A stretch of DNA of 64,000 nucleotides, taken from positions 886,501 through 950,500 of the forward strand of contig NZ_CP031842.1 in assembly GCF_003441615.1 (NCBI RefSeq). The letters are read 5' to 3'. The stretch is from Dechloromonas sp. HYN0024. Its GTDB lineage: Bacteria; Pseudomonadota; Gammaproteobacteria; Burkholderiales; Rhodocyclaceae. The translations under genes and the position numbers were made by a program. Positions 35,406 to 44,914 of this stretch are shown piece after piece. Within the stretch, counting starts at the first letter, position 1, and each line of letters opens with the position of its first letter. The notes under the pieces are model-generated. The model saw only the letters and a program-made list of their open reading frames with translations. It had not been told where the DNA came from and did not search any database.

Positions 35406-36124
35406 TCATATGAGCCAGCTGGCGATCCACGGCACCAGCAAGGCGGTGAGCGCCCCATTCATGCCCATGGCCAGCGCGGCAAAGGCACCGCTTTGCTCAT
35501 TGACCTGAAAAGCTCGCGCGGTGCCGATGCCATGCGAGGCGATGCCGATGGCAAAGCCGCGAATCGCCGGGTCGCGCACCTTGATGGCATCGAATATATA
35601 GCGTGCGCCGACAGCGCCAAGGATGCCTGTGATGATGACGAGCACGGCCGTCAGCGACGGAATGCCGCCAATCCGTTCGGCGATGCCCATGGCGATTGGT
35701 GTCGTCACTGACTTGGGAGCGAGCGAAAGCTGGGTGGACGTGCTGGCGCCGAGAAGGCGGGCAACCAGGACGGCTGAAATAATGGCGGTCAGGCTGCCGA
35801 CGAGAAGGCCGGCGAGGACCGGCAGCAGCATCGAACGAACCCGCCGGAATTGCAGGTACAACGGGATAGCCAGGGCAACGGTGGCTGGGCCGAGCAGGAA
35901 ATGAACGAACTGGGCGCCGGCGAAGTAGGTCTCGTAGCTGGTTCCGGTGATGGTCAAAAAATCACCAAAGCGGAAACGGCGATCAGCACGGGATTGGCCA
36001 GCGGATTGTTGCCGGTACGTTGGTAGATCGCGAAGGCACCCTGATAGGCGAGCAGGGTGATGGTCAAGCCGAGCAGTGGCGAGGCTGAGAGATAGACCCA
36101 GATCTGGCTGATCTCGTCGGTCAT
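35406..36124 (-). pseudogene. lrgB: LrgB/CidB-family membrane protein, interrupted by a one-base frameshift
   Basis: Two fragments in different frames make one LrgB. The N-terminal part starts at ATG 36124 (MTDEISQIWVYLSASPLLGL) and stops at TGA 35954-35956 after NPVLIAVSALVIF. The C-terminal part continues as TITGTSYETYFAGAQFVHFLLGP to 35406 and includes the conserved KSVTTPIAMGI and ASHGIGTARAF motifs (read in parts). The break falls in a run of six T (minus strand, 35956-35961); seven T, or a -1 slip, restores a full protein of about 238 residues, the family's usual size. It may be a true mutation, a phase-variable tract, a sequencing error or slippage. The ATG overlaps lrgA by 4 bp. Confidence 0.85.
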
Positions 36125-36477
36125 GACGGCTCTCCGGTGGCTGGTGTGCGTTGACATAGCTTCATGACCAGTGCCGTGACAATCAGGGTGGCAAGGGTGC
36201 TGATAACGAGAGACGCCAATAGTGGCAGCCATTCGTCGGATACCCGGTGGAGATGCACCATGATCCCGGTGCCGGCCGGCACGAAGAGCAGCGACAAATG
36301 TTGCAGGAGGTTCTGGCTGGTTGTCTGCAGTCCTTCCGTCGGGCCGCCACGCAGCACCAGAGCCAGAAACAGCAAGAGCATGCCGATGACCGGGCCGGGA
36401 ATGGGCAGGTTGAGCGAGCGGGCCAGTACTTCGCCAGCGAGCTGAAAGACGAGCAGGGCAGAGAGGGCGGAAATCAC
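36121..36477 (-). CDS. lrgA: LrgA/CidA-family membrane protein
   Basis: Holin-like protein of 118 residues with four membrane helices and the family motif LNLPIPGPVIGMLLLFLAL. GTG 36477 has GAAGG at good spacing. It is first in the operon, overlapping lrgB by ATGA. LrgAB/CidAB proteins affect murein hydrolase export and cell death in Staphylococcus and transport pyruvate or glycolate-related acids in other organisms; here the role is open. Confidence 0.88.
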   Translation of the reverse strand: MISALSALLVFQLAGEVLARSLNLPIPGPVIGMLLLFLALVLRGGPTEGLQTTSQNLLQHLSLLFVPAGTGIMVHLHRVSDEWLPLLASLVISTLATLIVTALVMKLCQRTPATGEPS

Positions 36478-36679
36478 GGGCAGCCTTCACGATGTTTCAG
36501 AAGGCGTTCAGTGTATTGCTCAATTTATGTTTTGATAATGGATCAAAAAGTCGATTGATCTTGTACAGCTGGTATTGGATAGAGGGCTTAACAACCCTTG
36601 CCGGTCTCAGAACGGGCGCATCGATAGCGTCTCAGGGGCGCCGCCGATTGGCGTGTCCCGCGCAGAAAATTGCGGCCAT

Positions 36680-36708
36680 AAAAAAACGCCGGGGAGTCCC
36701 GGCGTTTT
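36680..36708 (-). terminator. Rho-independent terminator of aceB
   Basis: Stem ACGCCGGG/CCCGGCGT with a 4-nt loop; on the minus strand it is followed by seven T residues. It lies 46 bp after the aceB stop. The rest of 36478-36753 shows nothing else I can support. Confidence 0.9.
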
Positions 36709-36753
36709 CTCGATGTTGACCGGCTTTGCGGTCGATTGTGCCTGTCGGACAGC

Positions 36754-38352
36754 TTAGGCCATCGCTTCGTACAGCGGCAGGGTCAGGAACTCCGGGTATT
36801 CCGGGGTCAGCGACATGTCGTCGAAAATCACGGCAGCCTGTTCGTAGCTGGCGGTGTCTTCGCCCTGGGCAGCGACGAAGGCCTTCACCTTGGCCAGTTC
36901 CTCGGCGATCATCGGACGAACCATCTCAACGGTGACCTTGCGGCCGTCGTCGAGGATGCCCTTGGGCGAAACCACCCACTGCCAGACCTGCGAGCGGGAG
37001 ATTTCGGCGGTAGCCGCATCTTCCATCAGGTTGTGGATGGGCACGCAGCCGTTACCAGCCAGCCAGGAGCCGAGGTAATGGATGCCGACGTTGATGTTGT
37101 TGCGCAGGCCGGCTTCGGTGATCGGGGTTTCCGGCTGGAAGTCGAGCCACTGGGCCGGGCCGAAGTTGCCGCTGACCTGCTTTTCCCACTGGTTCGGCTT
37201 GTCGCCCAGCACCTTGACGAATTCTTCCATGGCGATCGGCACGAGGCCCGGGTGGGCAACCCAGCCGCCGTCGAAGCCGTCGTTGGCGTCGCGGGTCTTG
37301 TCGTGGCGGATGCCGGCCAGCGCCTTTTCGTTGGCCACCGGGTCGTTCTTGATCGGGATCAGGGCCGACATGCCGCCCATGGCCGGGGCGCCGCGCTTGT
37401 GGCAGGCCTGGACGAGGGCGAGGGCGTAGCCGCGCATGAAGGGCACTTCCATCGTGATGGCGCTGCGCTGGGCGAGGCAGAAGTCCTTGTTCTTCTTGAA
37501 CTTCTTGATGCACGAGAAGATGTAGTCCCAGCGACCGGCGTTGAGGCCGGCCGAGTGGTTGCGCAGTTCGTAGAGGATTTCTTCCATCTCGAAGGTGGCG
37601 AGGATGGTTTCGATCAGCACGGTGGCCTTGATGGTGCCCTGGGGCAGACCGATATGGTCCTGGGCCATGACGAAGATGTCGTTCCACAGACGGGCTTCGA
37701 GGTGGCTTTCCATCTTCGGCAGATAGTAGAAGGGACCGGCGCCGCGGGCGATCTGCTCCTTGGCGTTGTGGAAGAAGACGACGGCGAAGTCGAAAATACC
37801 GCCGCCGACGCGCTGACCGTCGACCAGCACATGCTTTTCATCGAGGTGCCAGCCGCGCGGACGAATCTGCAGGGTGGCGATCTGGTCGTTGAGCTTGTAT
37901 TCCTTGCCGTTCTCGTTCTTGAACGACAGTTCGCGCCGGATGGCCTTGTACAGGTTCATCTGGCCGACGATCTGGTTGTCCCAGTTGGGCGAATTCGAGT
38001 CTTCGAAGTCGGTCATGTAGGAATCAGCACCGGAGTTGAAGGCGTTGATGATCATCTTGGCTTCGACCGGGCCGGTGATTTCAGTGCGGCGGCGCTCCAG
38101 GGCCTTGGGCAGCGGGGCGATCTTCCAGTCGCCTTCGCGGATGGCCTTGGTTTCCGGCAGGAAGTCAGGCATTTCGCCGGCGTCAATGCGGGCCTGGCGG
38201 GCAACGCGGGCTTTCAGGAGTTCCTGGCGACGGGCTTCGAAGGCGCGGTGCAGCTTGGCGACCAGTTCGAGGGCTTCGAAAGTGAGGACCGATTCGTAAC
38301 CCGGCTTGATCGGGCCGGTGATTTGCACGCCTTGGGGCAGGTTGAGGGCCAT
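36754..38352 (-). CDS. aceB: Malate synthase A
   Basis: Condenses glyoxylate with acetyl-CoA to malate, second step of the glyoxylate bypass. The 532 residues match the A isoform in size and motifs: MTDFEDSNSPNWDNQ, IRPRGWHLDEKHVLVDG, YYLPKMESHLEARLWND, HSAGLNAGRWDYIFS and the catalytic region around GIHYLGSWLAGNGCVPIHNLMEDAATAE (read in parts). Monocistronic, with its own terminator, and divergent from a LysR gene. Confidence 0.97.
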   Translation of the reverse strand: MALNLPQGVQITGPIKPGYESVLTFEALELVAKLHRAFEARRQELLKARVARQARIDAGEMPDFLPETKAIREGDWKIAPLPKALERRRTEITGPVEAKMIINAFNSGADSYMTDFEDSNSPNWDNQIVGQMNLYKAIRRELSFKNENGKEYKLNDQIATLQIRPRGWHLDEKHVLVDGQRVGGGIFDFAVVFFHNAKEQIARGAGPFYYLPKMESHLEARLWNDIFVMAQDHIGLPQGTIKATVLIETILATFEMEEILYELRNHSAGLNAGRWDYIFSCIKKFKKNKDFCLAQRSAITMEVPFMRGYALALVQACHKRGAPAMGGMSALIPIKNDPVANEKALAGIRHDKTRDANDGFDGGWVAHPGLVPIAMEEFVKVLGDKPNQWEKQVSGNFGPAQWLDFQPETPITEAGLRNNINVGIHYLGSWLAGNGCVPIHNLMEDAATAEISRSQVWQWVVSPKGILDDGRKVTVEMVRPMIAEELAKVKAFVAAQGEDTASYEQAAVIFDDMSLTPEYPEFLTLPLYEAMA

Positions 38353-38406
38353 GAAGAACTCCTGAGTGAGTGATGAATGGATGTTGCGCTGCAGCGAATT
38401 CTAAGA

Positions 38407-38420
38407 CTCTTCTATAAGAC
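38407..38420. promoter_or_regulatory. Palindrome-like element upstream of aceB
   Basis: CTCTTCTATAAGAC matches 12 of 14 bases of the perfect palindrome GTCTTATATAAGAC found before aceA. It lies 55 bp before the aceB ATG and 46 bp before the lysR ATG. TAAGACT also occurs twice in direct orientation (38402-38408 and 38415-38421). Likely an operator shared by the two glyoxylate-bypass genes. Confidence 0.55.
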
Positions 38421-38465
38421 TTGAAAGGCGGATAGAATCAATTCATCTTTTACTTAAAGTATGAA

Positions 38466-39368
38466 ATGGACCGCCTAAAACAGATCGAAGCCTTCGTTTC
38501 GGCCGCTACTCGGGGCAGTCTATCGGCGGCGGCCCGGGTCGAGGGCGTCACCCCGGCGATTATCGGTCGCCGTCTCGATGCTCTGGAGGCGCGGCTCGGC
38601 GTCAAATTATTGCTGCGCACCACGCGCAAGCTGACCATTACCTTCGAGGGCCAGGCCTTCCTGGAAGATTGCCAGAAGACCCTCAACGATCTGGCCAATG
38701 CCGAAGCGGCCGTGTCGCTTGGCAGCGTCAAGGCCAGCGGCCAGCTGCGCATCTCGGCGCCATCCGGCTTCGGGCGGCAGCACGTGGCGCCGCTGGTTGG
38801 CGATTTCATGCTGGCCAACCCGGAAGTCCGGGTCAATCTCAACCTGAGCGACCGGCTGGTCGATCTGGTCAATGAAAACATCGACTGCGCCATCCGCATC
38901 GGTGAGCTGACCGACTCCAGCCTGATCAGCGTCCGTCTCGGCGAAATGCGCCGCATGGTCGTCGCCAGCCCGGCCTATCTGGTTACTCACGGCGTGCCGC
39001 GTGAGCCAGCCGATCTGGTCGGGCACGAATGCCTGTCACTCGGCCAGCAGCGCGGCTGGGTCTTTCGCGATCCAGCCAGTGAGCAGGTCGACACCATCAA
39101 GGTGGGTGGCAGTTTTGAATGCAATGATGGCGCCGTCCTTCACGAATGGGCGCTGGCCGGCCGAGGTCTGGCCTGGCGTTCGCTGTGGGAAGTCGGCCAG
39201 GACTTGAAGGAAGGCCGACTGACCTCGGTGCTCGACGCCTGGCAAGCCCCGCCCATGGGTATTTACGCCGTCTTTCCCCAGCGCCGGCATTTGCCGCTGC
39301 GGGTACGGCTATTCATTGATTTGCTCAAGGAAACCTATAGTCGGCCGAGCTATTGGGAGTTGCGCTGA
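38466..39368 (+). CDS. LysR-family transcriptional regulator
   Basis: The 300-residue protein has an N-terminal winged helix (LKQIEAFVSAATRGSLSAAARVEGVTPAIIGRRLDALEARLGVKLL, read in parts) and a C-terminal ligand-binding domain. It is divergent from aceB with 113 bp between, the classic place for a regulator of the neighbour, but the shared palindrome at aceA looks more like a GntR-type site than a LysR T-N11-A site. So its target is uncertain. Confidence 0.88.
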   Translation: MDRLKQIEAFVSAATRGSLSAAARVEGVTPAIIGRRLDALEARLGVKLLLRTTRKLTITFEGQAFLEDCQKTLNDLANAEAAVSLGSVKASGQLRISAPSGFGRQHVAPLVGDFMLANPEVRVNLNLSDRLVDLVNENIDCAIRIGELTDSSLISVRLGEMRRMVVASPAYLVTHGVPREPADLVGHECLSLGQQRGWVFRDPASEQVDTIKVGGSFECNDGAVLHEWALAGRGLAWRSLWEVGQDLKEGRLTSVLDAWQAPPMGIYAVFPQRRHLPLRVRLFIDLLKETYSRPSYWELR

Positions 39369-39495
39369 ACTGGCGAGATGACGCTGCAGAAAGGCTTGCC
39401 GGGAGATGGTCGGGGAACTCTGGGCACCGCGCCGTAGCGGCTTTGATGTCCCCCGGAATTGAGCAGCACGTGGCTATGTTGCCACCGCCAAACAC

Positions 39496-40851
39496 TCACT
39501 GACGAGAGTCCTTAAGGGCTTCACCCGGAGCCACATCCGGGCCAGATATTGGGAGATAAAGGGTGAAGGTGCTGCCAACGCCTGGCGTGCTATCCACTTC
39601 AATGCGACCGCCATGGTCACACGCAATCCCCCAGGATATGGACAACCCAAGGCCAGTCCCCTTGCCGACCGGCTTGGTTGTAAAAAACGGGTCAAAAATT
39701 CGTTTGATATTTTTGTCGGGTATGCCGACTCCCGTATCGCTAACTGCGATCGTGACCCAGTCACTCTGATGTTTCGTCGTGATGGTTATTGTCCCGAACT
39801 GGCTAATCGATTGAGCTGCATTTAGCAGCAAGTGCATAAATATCTGGTTGATCTTGCCAGGATTGCAACGTACCTGCGGAAGCTTGCCCAGATTGCATAC
39901 GACCTTGGCCTTTTGCTTGAGTTCGTTCGAGACAATATTAAGGGTGGTGTCCAGCCCAACGTTGATATCAGCCAGTTGCAGTTCGGTACCATCAAGACGC
40001 GCAAAACTTTTAAGGTCAGCAACAATTTTCCGCACGCGCTCTAGCCCATCGCGGGATTCCTTGATCAAGGAATCGAGATCATTACTGAGGTAGTCAAGCT
40101 CGGCATCATCAAGTCGCTGTTTCAGCGCGAAAAGGGCTTCTCCCTGTGGCGCACCGGCCCCAATCCACGATTCGAGCTCAACAGCGATATCCAGGAGCAA
40201 CCTGGTGTAAGCATTCAATGTTCCCAAATTGGAAGTTACATAGCCGATCGGGTTATTGATTTCGTGGGCCACGCCAGCAGCCAGAAGGCCAATCGAGGCA
40301 AGCTTCTCCGACTGAAGTAATTGCTCATGTGATTGAGCCAGCTCGTCGATTGCTATTTTCAGTTCGTGGGTGCGCTCCTCAATCAACGCTTCAAGTTCGC
40401 TATTCCGTTCATTCAAGCGCTGCATCGGATAGACCTCGCCACGCTCAGCGAGACCGAACGGGATCGAAATGCCACTATGCGTGATCATCCAATTGCCATC
40501 TTCACGCCTGAAAATAAGGACCAGACGGGCGGTTTCCCGCGCCAAAAACGACTCGGGAACTGGCAAATGAATGTGAAAAAAGGCAGTTGCCGATACGACA
40601 TCGTCGCTGAGATCCTGAAGCGAGAGGTCGAGCATTTCAATTTCTATACGCTGGGGTATTTGTTCAAAATCCAGCAGGGTCACCTTTATCCACTCATCCG
40701 TGTCGGTGATGAGTTGGTCACTACTTCCTGCGTAGCCGCTAAAGTTTTGGCTAAAACGGGCCGCCAGCCTTTGATCCCGTGACGCGTACATCTCAATGTA
40801 TTCGTCAAACAGCGACTGAATCAATTTTTTGCGTTCAGCTAACATCTTCAA
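39496..40851 (-). CDS. Cytoplasmic histidine kinase with an NTF2/SnoaL-like N-terminal domain
   Basis: The 451-residue protein has no membrane helix. Residues 1-145 look like an NTF2/SnoaL-type fold (FDEYIEMYASRDQRLAARFS.., ending LIFRREDGNWMITHSGIS). A coiled coil (about 150-185) leads to the HisKA region with GLLAAGVAHEINNPIGYVTSN and an ATPase domain (VSDTGVGIPDKNIKRIFDPFF, TGLGLSISWGI). There is no receiver domain or adjacent regulator. It follows the HDOD gene and may feed the chemotaxis cluster. Base composition is somewhat less GC-rich than its neighbours. Confidence 0.82.
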   Translation of the reverse strand: MKMLAERKKLIQSLFDEYIEMYASRDQRLAARFSQNFSGYAGSSDQLITDTDEWIKVTLLDFEQIPQRIEIEMLDLSLQDLSDDVVSATAFFHIHLPVPESFLARETARLVLIFRREDGNWMITHSGISIPFGLAERGEVYPMQRLNERNSELEALIEERTHELKIAIDELAQSHEQLLQSEKLASIGLLAAGVAHEINNPIGYVTSNLGTLNAYTRLLLDIAVELESWIGAGAPQGEALFALKQRLDDAELDYLSNDLDSLIKESRDGLERVRKIVADLKSFARLDGTELQLADINVGLDTTLNIVSNELKQKAKVVCNLGKLPQVRCNPGKINQIFMHLLLNAAQSISQFGTITITTKHQSDWVTIAVSDTGVGIPDKNIKRIFDPFFTTKPVGKGTGLGLSISWGIACDHGGRIEVDSTPGVGSTFTLYLPISGPDVAPGEALKDSRQ

Positions 40852-40955
40852 AGGAAATTCGGCAAAGCCATGAGATGACGGGTGGAAAGATGGATTATGA
40901 CGAGATTAATGGTCCATTTGGGCGTTTCGATCTAGCGAAATCGACCCATCGTATA

Positions 40956-41792
40956 CTAGCTATTCAAGGTGGCCGTAAGCGATGCAAGCTCTTCAGCTGA
41001 ATCTGCCAATATGCTTGTCAGTGTTTCTCCATCGACCAATAGTTCAATGTCAGCCAGCATTCCCTGCTTGCCCATTCCAGAGAGTTGGGCCAATGGCGAC
41101 TCGACTGGTGAAAGCTGGTCCGCCAGAAGCAGGGTATCGCCGAGCGATGTGGCGGGCATGGCAAGATAGCCACCCCAGAGCGATTCGATTGCGCCGAGGA
41201 TGTTTTCAGGCACATCCAGTGCGCGCAATACGATATGACCCAGTTTTGCTTCGGTATCGTTATGCCAGGCCTCAAGGCCGTTCTCCAGCAGTCCGGGAAA
41301 CTCCGCAGCTCTAGAGATCAGGTAGAAGCCACCGACCTCATGCACGATCCCGGCAAAAAAGGCCGCCTCAGGGTCTTGCTTGGTTACATAGCGTGCGATC
41401 ACCCTGGCCAGTGCAGCAACATTAGCCGAGTGTTCCCACAGTCGATGAGCCAGAGCAAGGTGCTCGGAAGAGTGCGCCATTCCCTCCATCTGGCGCACGA
41501 TGACCGCCGTAGCCATCGAGCGCAAGGTCGTGAAGCCAAGCCGTGACACGGCACTGCGCACATCACTGACGGCACGCCCGGAGGGGTTGTAGGCCACCGA
41601 ATTGGCGATACTGACCACCTTCGTGGAAAGTATCGGCTCTGCCGAAATAAGCTTGCTCAATTCGCTGATGGCGCAATCCGGATTGTCCAGTGCGCGCCGA
41701 ACTCGCAATGCAATGTCGGCATGGGTGGGAAACACCATGTCGCCGAGAGCAGCTTTCGCTACCAGTGCGTCTAACGCTACCTGATTGTCCAT
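40956..41792 (-). CDS. HDOD-domain signalling protein
   Basis: The 278-residue protein is mostly one HDOD domain (residues about 20-210): LSKLISAEPILSTKVVSIANSVAY and AVSRLGFTTLRSMA, and later AAFFAGIVHEVGGFYLI. These domains resemble HD hydrolases without the full metal site and often work with kinases or c-di-GMP proteins. ATG 41792 is chosen because the upstream frame enters cheB. It is 10 bp after cheB in the chemotaxis operon. Confidence 0.85.
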   Translation of the reverse strand: MDNQVALDALVAKAALGDMVFPTHADIALRVRRALDNPDCAISELSKLISAEPILSTKVVSIANSVAYNPSGRAVSDVRSAVSRLGFTTLRSMATAVIVRQMEGMAHSSEHLALAHRLWEHSANVAALARVIARYVTKQDPEAAFFAGIVHEVGGFYLISRAAEFPGLLENGLEAWHNDTEAKLGHIVLRALDVPENILGAIESLWGGYLAMPATSLGDTLLLADQLSPVESPLAQLSGMGKQGMLADIELLVDGETLTSILADSAEELASLTATLNS

Positions 41793-41802
41793 GTCTTTTC
41801 TC

Positions 41803-42873
41803 TCAGTGCCCCACGCCGTAGCTGATGATTGCAGCCGGGATGTTGTCGATCGGAATGGTTTGATCCGTGGCCCCCAGTTTGATGGCCTCCTTGGGCATGC
41901 CGAAAACGACACAGCTGGCTTCGTCCTGGGCAATCGTCCTGGCGCCTGCATCATGCATCTCCTTCATGCCGCGAGCGCCATCGTCGCCCATTCCGGTCAT
42001 GATGATGCCAAGGGCATTGGCGCCGGCGAATTTGGCGACGGAACGAAAAAGTACATCGACCGAGGGCTTGTGGCGATTGACCAGCGGCCCGTCGGCGACA
42101 TCGACGACGTATTGCGCGCCATTGCGTTTGAGCATCATGTGCCGTCCGCCGGGTGCAATCAGCGCCAGGCCGGGGATGACCCGATCGCCATTTTTTGCTT
42201 CGCGCACCTCGATCTGGCAGAGGCTGTTCAGACGCTCGGCGAACATCGCCGTGAATTTTTCCGGCATGTGCTGGACGATCACAATGCCCAGCGAAGTGGC
42301 TGGCAGTTTGGTCAGGACTGCTTCCAGGGCCTGCGTGCCACCCGTCGAGGTACCGATGGCAACCACCTGATCGGTCGTGCGTTCGAGTGTCCGGTTGCTG
42401 CCCGCGCTGAGCATGACATCGGCCGTCAGCTTTGGACGGTCGATGGCCGTGGCGCGAACTGCCCGCATGTTGGCCCGGGCCGCGCTGCGCACCGCCTGCA
42501 CGATATCGTTCGAAGCATCTTCGAGGAAGCTTTTCAGCCCGACCTTGGGCTTGGTGATGATCGACACAGCCCCTGCTGCAAGCGCCTCGAATGTCGCCAG
42601 GGCGCCATTTTCGGCCAGGGATGAGCAGACGACGACCGGCGTTGGGCGCTCGGCCATGATTTTTTTCAGGAAAGTAATGCCATCCATACGCGGCATCTCG
42701 ATGTCGATGACCAGAACATCCGGCCAGGCGACTTTCATCTTTTGCAGCGCAAAGAGCGGGTCGGCCGCCGTTGCAATGACCTCGATGCCGGGGTCGCTGG
42801 CCAGCGCCTGGGCAACGACCTGACGGACCAGGGCCGAATCGTCGACGATCATGACTTTGATCTTGTCAGCCAT
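41803..42873 (-). CDS. cheB: Protein-glutamate methylesterase/glutaminase CheB
   Basis: The 356-residue protein has a receiver domain (VDDSALVRQ, phospho-aspartate in [11 protein letters not shown]) and a methylesterase domain with Ser in [11 protein letters not shown], His in [12 protein letters not shown] and Asp in [12 protein letters not shown]. It removes methyl groups from receptors for adaptation. ATG 42873 overlaps cheD by 8 bp. Confidence 0.95.
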   Translation of the reverse strand: MADKIKVMIVDDSALVRQVVAQALASDPGIEVIATAADPLFALQKMKVAWPDVLVIDIEMPRMDGITFLKKIMAERPTPVVVCSSLAENGALATFEALAAGAVSIITKPKVGLKSFLEDASNDIVQAVRSAARANMRAVRATAIDRPKLTADVMLSAGSNRTLERTTDQVVAIGTSTGGTQALEAVLTKLPATSLGIVIVQHMPEKFTAMFAERLNSLCQIEVREAKNGDRVIPGLALIAPGGRHMMLKRNGAQYVVDVADGPLVNRHKPSVDVLFRSVAKFAGANALGIIMTGMGDDGARGMKEMHDAGARTIAQDEASCVVFGMPKEAIKLGATDQTIPIDNIPAAIISYGVGH

Positions 42874-43378
42874 AGGGGCTCCTGATCTCGGCATTCGAGC
42901 CTTGCGGGAAGGCCAGCCAAACATCGCCACTCCAGATGTCGAAATGCAATTTTCGGCGTCCGCTGCCCCCTACATGTTCGGCCATTAGCGCGATATGGTT
43001 CGCGGCCAGCAGTTGTCGCCCGTGGGCCACATTACGCGGGCCGATATCCATTTGCTTGCCGGATGGATCGGCCAGCATGTTGGCGCCGCCGAACAATTTG
43101 GCCTGATATTCACTGGGCCGCGTTCCTGCTGCCTCCACGTGTTGCAGGAAAAGTTCGAATGCCTCACTGGCGAAGCGGCCGTCCAACTTGGCATTGGCCG
43201 GACGCTTGCGCTCTGTCAGCATGTAGTGACACATACCGCCAATGTGCCGTCTTGGGTGCCACAGGGTGATCGATACACATGAACCGAGCAAAGTCGAGAT
43301 GCGCGCGTCTTTCCCACCGAAGTAAAAGTCTCCAGGGTTGAGAAATACCGTTTTTATCCCGACAGCTTGCTGACTCAT
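42866..43378 (-). CDS. cheD: Chemoreceptor glutamine deamidase CheD (first copy)
   Basis: The 170-residue protein carries the catalytic cysteine in [14 protein letters not shown] and histidine in GGMCHYML, plus KLFGGANM and IGPRNV. It deamidates receptor glutamines. It overlaps cheR and cheB at both ends, so cheR-cheD-cheB form a tight adaptation module. Confidence 0.93.
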   Translation of the reverse strand: MSQQAVGIKTVFLNPGDFYFGGKDARISTLLGSCVSITLWHPRRHIGGMCHYMLTERKRPANAKLDGRFASEAFELFLQHVEAAGTRPSEYQAKLFGGANMLADPSGKQMDIGPRNVAHGRQLLAANHIALMAEHVGGSGRRKLHFDIWSGDVWLAFPQGSNAEIRSPYG

Positions 43379-44187
43379 GGCTTTCGATAGATGGTTGGAA
43401 GAATCGCTTCGACGCGATCAGTGATGCCGTTCAGTGTTTCCGAATGTCCGATAATCAGGTAGCCACCGGATTTGAGGCGTGGCAGAAGATTGTGCACCAC
43501 TCTGGTCTTGGTCTGTGGATCGAAGTAAATCATGACGTTGCGCAGGAAAATGACTTCGAATTCGCCAATTTCTGCATCAATCGGGTTCATCAGGTTGATT
43601 TGATAGAAGTGCGTCTTTTTTCGCAACTCGGGGGCAATCAGGAAAGTTCCGGCATGGGAGCGGACGCCCTTCAGACAGTATTTCGTCAGGTACCCCGGCG
43701 GAATGCCTTCGGTGCGGGCCAGTGAGTAGTGACCGGTCGCCGCCTTGGCCAGCACCTGGGTGCTGATGTCGGAACCGACGATTTCCCACGGCGTGTTGGG
43801 CAGGTTGTCGGCAAGCACCATGGCTAGTGTGTAGACTTCCTCGCCACTCGAACTGGCCGCGCTCCACACTCGGAAGCTGGCGGGGCTGTTGCGCTTGCGG
43901 ATGATTTCATCGCGCAGAAAAGCGAAATGCTTGGGCTCACGGAAAAAATACGTTTCGTTGGTGGTCAGCAGATCGACCATCGTCTGCAGTTCTTCAGGGT
44001 GCTCGCCGGTAGCCAGCATCCGGTAATACTGCGTGAAACTGCCAAGCTCATAAACCTTGAGGCGTCGGGTCAGACGACCGACGAGCAATATCTTTTTGGC
44101 ATCGCTCAGGCTTATGCCGGCAATCTTGTAGATCAGCCGCTGGAAAAGGGCAAATTCCTGGTCGGTGATGGGACTGGGTTCGGCCAT
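43375..44187 (-). CDS. cheR: Chemotaxis protein methyltransferase CheR
   Basis: The 270-residue protein has the N-terminal helical domain and a SAM-dependent methyltransferase domain: TTNETYFFREPKHFAFLRDE, RVWSAASSSGEEVYTLAM, VIFLRNVMIYFD and GHSETL. It methylates receptor glutamates. Overlaps the second cheD by one base and the first cheD by four. Confidence 0.95.
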   Translation of the reverse strand: MAEPSPITDQEFALFQRLIYKIAGISLSDAKKILLVGRLTRRLKVYELGSFTQYYRMLATGEHPEELQTMVDLLTTNETYFFREPKHFAFLRDEIIRKRNSPASFRVWSAASSSGEEVYTLAMVLADNLPNTPWEIVGSDISTQVLAKAATGHYSLARTEGIPPGYLTKYCLKGVRSHAGTFLIAPELRKKTHFYQINLMNPIDAEIGEFEVIFLRNVMIYFDPQTKTRVVHNLLPRLKSGGYLIIGHSETLNGITDRVEAILPTIYRKP

Positions 44188-44780
44188 CAGAACAACTCGA
44201 TTTTCTTTTCAGAGGTTTTGGGTTTCTGAACCAGAGTCTCCGCGTAGCTCTTTTCTTCTCTGGCAATGACTTCTGCTGTTGCCATGTTCGTGACCATGCG
44301 CCGGCAGAAAGCATCGCCGGTGGTGGGAACGAAAAGGACTTTACGCGACCAAGGGCCGAGAAAATCCGAAGCGAGTAGCGGGATACCCTCGCGATTCAGC
44401 CATTCCTTGGTGAAGTCAGCGTTTCGGCTACCGATGCTCATCAATGGTCCGGACGTGTTAATGATGGTTCCACCCCCGAATGCCTTGGCCTGTAAGCGCA
44501 CTTTCTTTGCCCCTTTTTGCAGCAGTCCATTGAGTAGCGACTCCATGGCGTAAGCGCCAGACAGCAACGAGTCGATATCATCGTTGCTGCTACGTCGGAT
44601 GCTTGGCAGCATGAAATGATTGAGTCCGCCGACTCGAGCTTGCGGATCAAACAGACAAACGGCAACGCAGGAGCCAAGCAGCGTGGCCAGCGGCCGATCA
44701 GGTTCGATTGCCCAGGCCCCGGGATGAATGGTCCGGGCGAGGCGCTCAATTTCCTGAGTAGAAAGTTTGCTGTAATCCAT
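44187..44780 (-). CDS. CheD-like deamidase, second copy with C-terminal extension
   Basis: The 197-residue CheD homologue keeps the catalytic pair (TLLGSCVAVCLFDP; GGLNHFMLPS) and KAFGGGTI/IGSRN motifs. It differs strongly from the other CheD in sequence and has about 25 extra residues at the end, finishing KTSEKKIELF. The same last four residues, IELF, end the 418-residue receptor at 53480-54736. It may be targeted to a shared partner by this tail. It sits between a receptor gene and cheR. Confidence 0.88.
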   Translation of the reverse strand: MDYSKLSTQEIERLARTIHPGAWAIEPDRPLATLLGSCVAVCLFDPQARVGGLNHFMLPSIRRSSNDDIDSLLSGAYAMESLLNGLLQKGAKKVRLQAKAFGGGTIINTSGPLMSIGSRNADFTKEWLNREGIPLLASDFLGPWSRKVLFVPTTGDAFCRRMVTNMATAEVIAREEKSYAETLVQKPKTSEKKIELF

Positions 44781-44914
44781 TTGCTTCCATGCTTCCTGGG
44801 TGCGGCAGGCCCTGCAAGTTCGTTGTCGCCGCCTGACTCTGGTTTACTGGCAGTTTGCCCCCGTCTGGCTAGCGATGGTGTCCTCAGGTGTTGCGGCCAA
44901 GACTGGCCTCAGCA

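Noticed and set aside
36736..38373. Plus-strand frame of 545 codons over malate synthase
   Set aside because: Antisense shadow; repeats of Val/Gly/Asp-rich sequence without domain motifs, while aceB on the minus strand is certain.
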